In this document: piece after piece, positions 61,798 to 64,000 of the stretch
How the letters are laid out: the number at the start of each line of letters is the position of its first letter
How positions within the stretch are numbered: position 1 is the stretch's first letter
Source of the DNA: Drosophila pseudoobscura
Lineage: Eukaryota; Arthropoda; Insecta; Diptera; Drosophilidae
Assembly (NCBI RefSeq): GCF_009870125.1
Contig: NC_046680.1
Coordinates: forward strand, 11,098,001 to 11,162,000
DNA: 64,000 bases
Direction: 5' to 3'
Position numbers and translations under genes: made by a program
The notes under the pieces: generated by a model
The model's database searches: none
The model's input: only the letters and a program-made list of their open reading frames with translations
What the model was told of the DNA's origin: nothing

Positions 61798-64000
61798 TGT
61801 ACTTTTAATTAAAGACAACACCTAAATGTTGAACAATATCAAGTGAACTTTGGACTAAAGATACGAGTAGACTACAGATGACGGATTGGTGTCAGATATG
61901 CATGTAGTGCGCTTCATCAGTAATCACTGAACCATGGGAATTAAATGAATTATAATTAACAACACATCAAATGATAAGAAGTGTGCTTCAAGTTCTTTAG
62001 GAATAGCTATCCTGATAATGTACCTATAAGTATGAGTATACTCGTAATGTAAAATTCCCTATTTGCCTCATGAGTACATGATATGCCCAGAAAGTGTATA
62101 ACCCCTTCGGTGACTTCCAATTTCAGATTATCAAATTTAGTACCAAATCGACTTTTATGACTGTGACGGGGACTAATCAGCAATCGATCTTTAATTTATA
62201 ATCCATTCCTGTACCCCGCTTGTGCCTTCGACATCGACGCAACGGAAGACCCAAGAAATCCCCGCTCACGAACAATAATGGAATGTACATTCACCAGAAG
62301 TGTGGTGCAGTTTCGCATATAAATATAAATCTGTCTGATTTGTAGACAGATTAGAAATCCTTTTTACTCATGTACTGTATATATATGCATGGTAAGCATA
62401 TCCGATTATCAGCATGAGTAGGTAATTGATATCAGAACTAGATTACGGCAGTTAATTGAATCGATCAAGAATACGTATATGTACATCATTTATAAGGTCT
62501 AAATTGCTTCCTTCTATCATCTTTTGTGTAGCAGCCAAACTCCACACTAATAACAGAATATATAAATACACTCGACACTGGACCACCCAATATCGTGGTG
62601 CGCTTACATATGTGCCCAGTACTTACATTTGTAGTTAGATGGAGGGCACTAATGCTGATTCGTGCAGGTACTCTGTAGAAAAACAATCACTTCAACACTC
62701 GCTCAAGTCTTAGCCTAAGTCAATCAGTCCTTCTCCACACTGCCAAACGATCGGTTCTTTTTACTGTAAAGTATTCAGTGTTTATTTATTAGAAGAGTTC
62801 TTTAATAACAGTGAATTATTTCTTAGAATATGTTCATCAAAGATAATCAGGTAACTCCCCCAGTCAGTTAGTCATTATTTCCAAATAAATTGTTATTAGT
62901 GCGAAATTGAAAGATTTTTTATTTCACCTATGGAATGAATGAAGTTGAATAGATAGGTTCTGCCAGAGGCTAGTTAAATTTAAAGACCTTCGAATTTGTG
63001 AGATTTCAGGGATTCAAGTTTTGGATTTATGCTTATCGATATGTATCCCCCTCTAATGAAATTATCATAAATGGGGGCCCGGGACCCCACGCCAAGAATT
63101 CTTCTGTATTTATGCCACTAAGATCTCTGCCGCCACGGGAGCGGTGCCCTAATCGGTTTAACTGGCGGCCATCAAGCTATAAAGAGCAATAGCTCCTGCT
63201 GTTTTTAAGATCGACTATCGCTAGGATGTAATCTTTTTATGCCCAAGAACCCCAAAATGATAAGGGTTCTGCGGCGGCGCCGCAACCATTGGGATCGGAC
63301 CGGACCTGGCCCTACTTAATACTTGGGACACGGTCCGGTGCGTGTCAGTTGAATTTATATTTCATCCAGTTCAGGTCCAAGTCGCGTGCTAGAAGGTTGG
63401 TGCGGCTCCAAACCGGTTGCCATAATTCACAGTGAACGGGCGAAAGATTACGATCTGAAGGAATTTTCGTTGTACTAGAGATTGCAGTGAACAATTTTTT
63501 CCGTTAAAATATAAGACATGCTGTAAAAAATGTGGAAAGAACGTCTGTAGATAAGCATAGCATAAATCTCGAGTGAAGGATTCAAGGAACCACCGATATA
63601 CATATATTGAAGTTAAAGTGTAAAGGATATACATGATCTCATCTAAGATGAAGGCTCTTTTCAGTTTTCATTCCTTACTCTGGATTTGTCTTCAGTATCT
63701 ATTTTAGATAAGAAAGTGAGAATATCTATGATATATGAATCAGTGACATAAGTGATATACATATGGACCTCGTAGAAGGTGTATGTGATGAACGGGGACA
63801 TACATATGTAGTTATCTTTTATTTTTCCTCTCTTTGGTTGATAATCCATTCTGATAAGGAAGTTTATATCCGTTGTAAAATATTATCGGATTCTTATTTT
63901 AGCCCACCAATGGAATTGGCCATCAGGCCATTTGCATCATATAGTCGAACACTCTTAAGGTTTAATTAGTTTATGATCTTCCTACACTTTCCCACGAAGT
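61798..64000. other. Intergenic region at the right end
   Basis: No supported gene. The only compositional island is about 63070-63420, where GC-rich palindromes stand out from AT-rich flanks: gggcccgggaccc at 63075-63087, gcggcggcgccgc near 63271, and an inverted ccggacc/ggtccgg pair at about 63301 and 63331. A TCAGTT initiator-like motif follows at 63346. Confidence 0.5.
63411..63418. promoter_or_regulatory. Perfect Grainyhead-type site AACCGGTT
   Basis: Palindromic AACCGGTT matches the known Grainyhead consensus exactly. It lies at the edge of the GC-rich island of this intergenic region. A single 8-mer is weak evidence for function. Confidence 0.35.

Noticed and set aside
1..64000. tRNA, rRNA, snoRNA and microRNA genes
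   Set aside because: None could be recognised by eye. A covariance-model search would be needed to exclude small intronic RNAs.

Overview
The window is nuclear DNA from a fly, almost certainly Drosophila. The coding parts are short exons with GT-AG introns, there are polyglutamine (opa) repeats, DRE-like and TCAGT initiator motifs, and the recognisable proteins are those of flies (MED9, a GTPBP1-type GTPase, an RGK GTPase, an ER metallopeptidase of the ERMP1 family). The gene set looks like Muller element C (D. melanogaster 2R), but this rests on memory of gene locations and the species cannot be named. I see no bacterial, phage, CRISPR or intact transposon features.

Layout. 1-6 kb is compact: mitochondrial asparaginyl-tRNA synthetase (minus) is head-to-head with MED9 (plus). 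MED9 is followed after 24 nt by a second small ORF related to NCBP2AS2, in the same reading frame. This pair converges on a GTPBP1-type GTPase (minus). 6.9-8.3 kb is an AT-rich patch of diverged tandem repeats, including a 131-bp tandem duplication and an inverted copy of part of the MED9 leader region. 8.3-10.1 kb is AT-rich flank.

From 10.1 kb to at least 27.1 kb, and probably 47.2 kb, lies one large minus-strand RGK GTPase gene. A short form (522 aa) starts from a private first exon at 22396-22449. Five upstream exons (23041-27135) carry a long low-complexity N-terminal extension, and their splice phase fits the same downstream exon. A further coding exon at 46810-47203 also fits. If it belongs to the gene, two plus-strand genes are nested in its 19.7-kb intron: a GPI-anchored Ly6/uPAR protein (27494-31073) and a 494-aa protein of unrecognised family (38364-40861).

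47-57 kb is non-coding as far as I can see. 56.8-61.8 kb holds an ERMP1-type ER metallopeptidase (plus) with two alternative first exons, each behind a TATTAAAG/TCAGTT core promoter. The last 2.2 kb is intergenic.

Exon boundaries were worked out by hand from splice consensus and frame continuity. Every listed CDS closes in frame. Functions come from family recognition by eye, without database searches. No novel defence-like or mobile system was found. The most unusual signals are the in-frame MED9/NCBP2AS2 dicistron, exon choice that adds or removes an arginine motif in the ERMP1 homologue, the modular RGK N-terminus, and the inverted leader fragment beside the repeat patch.
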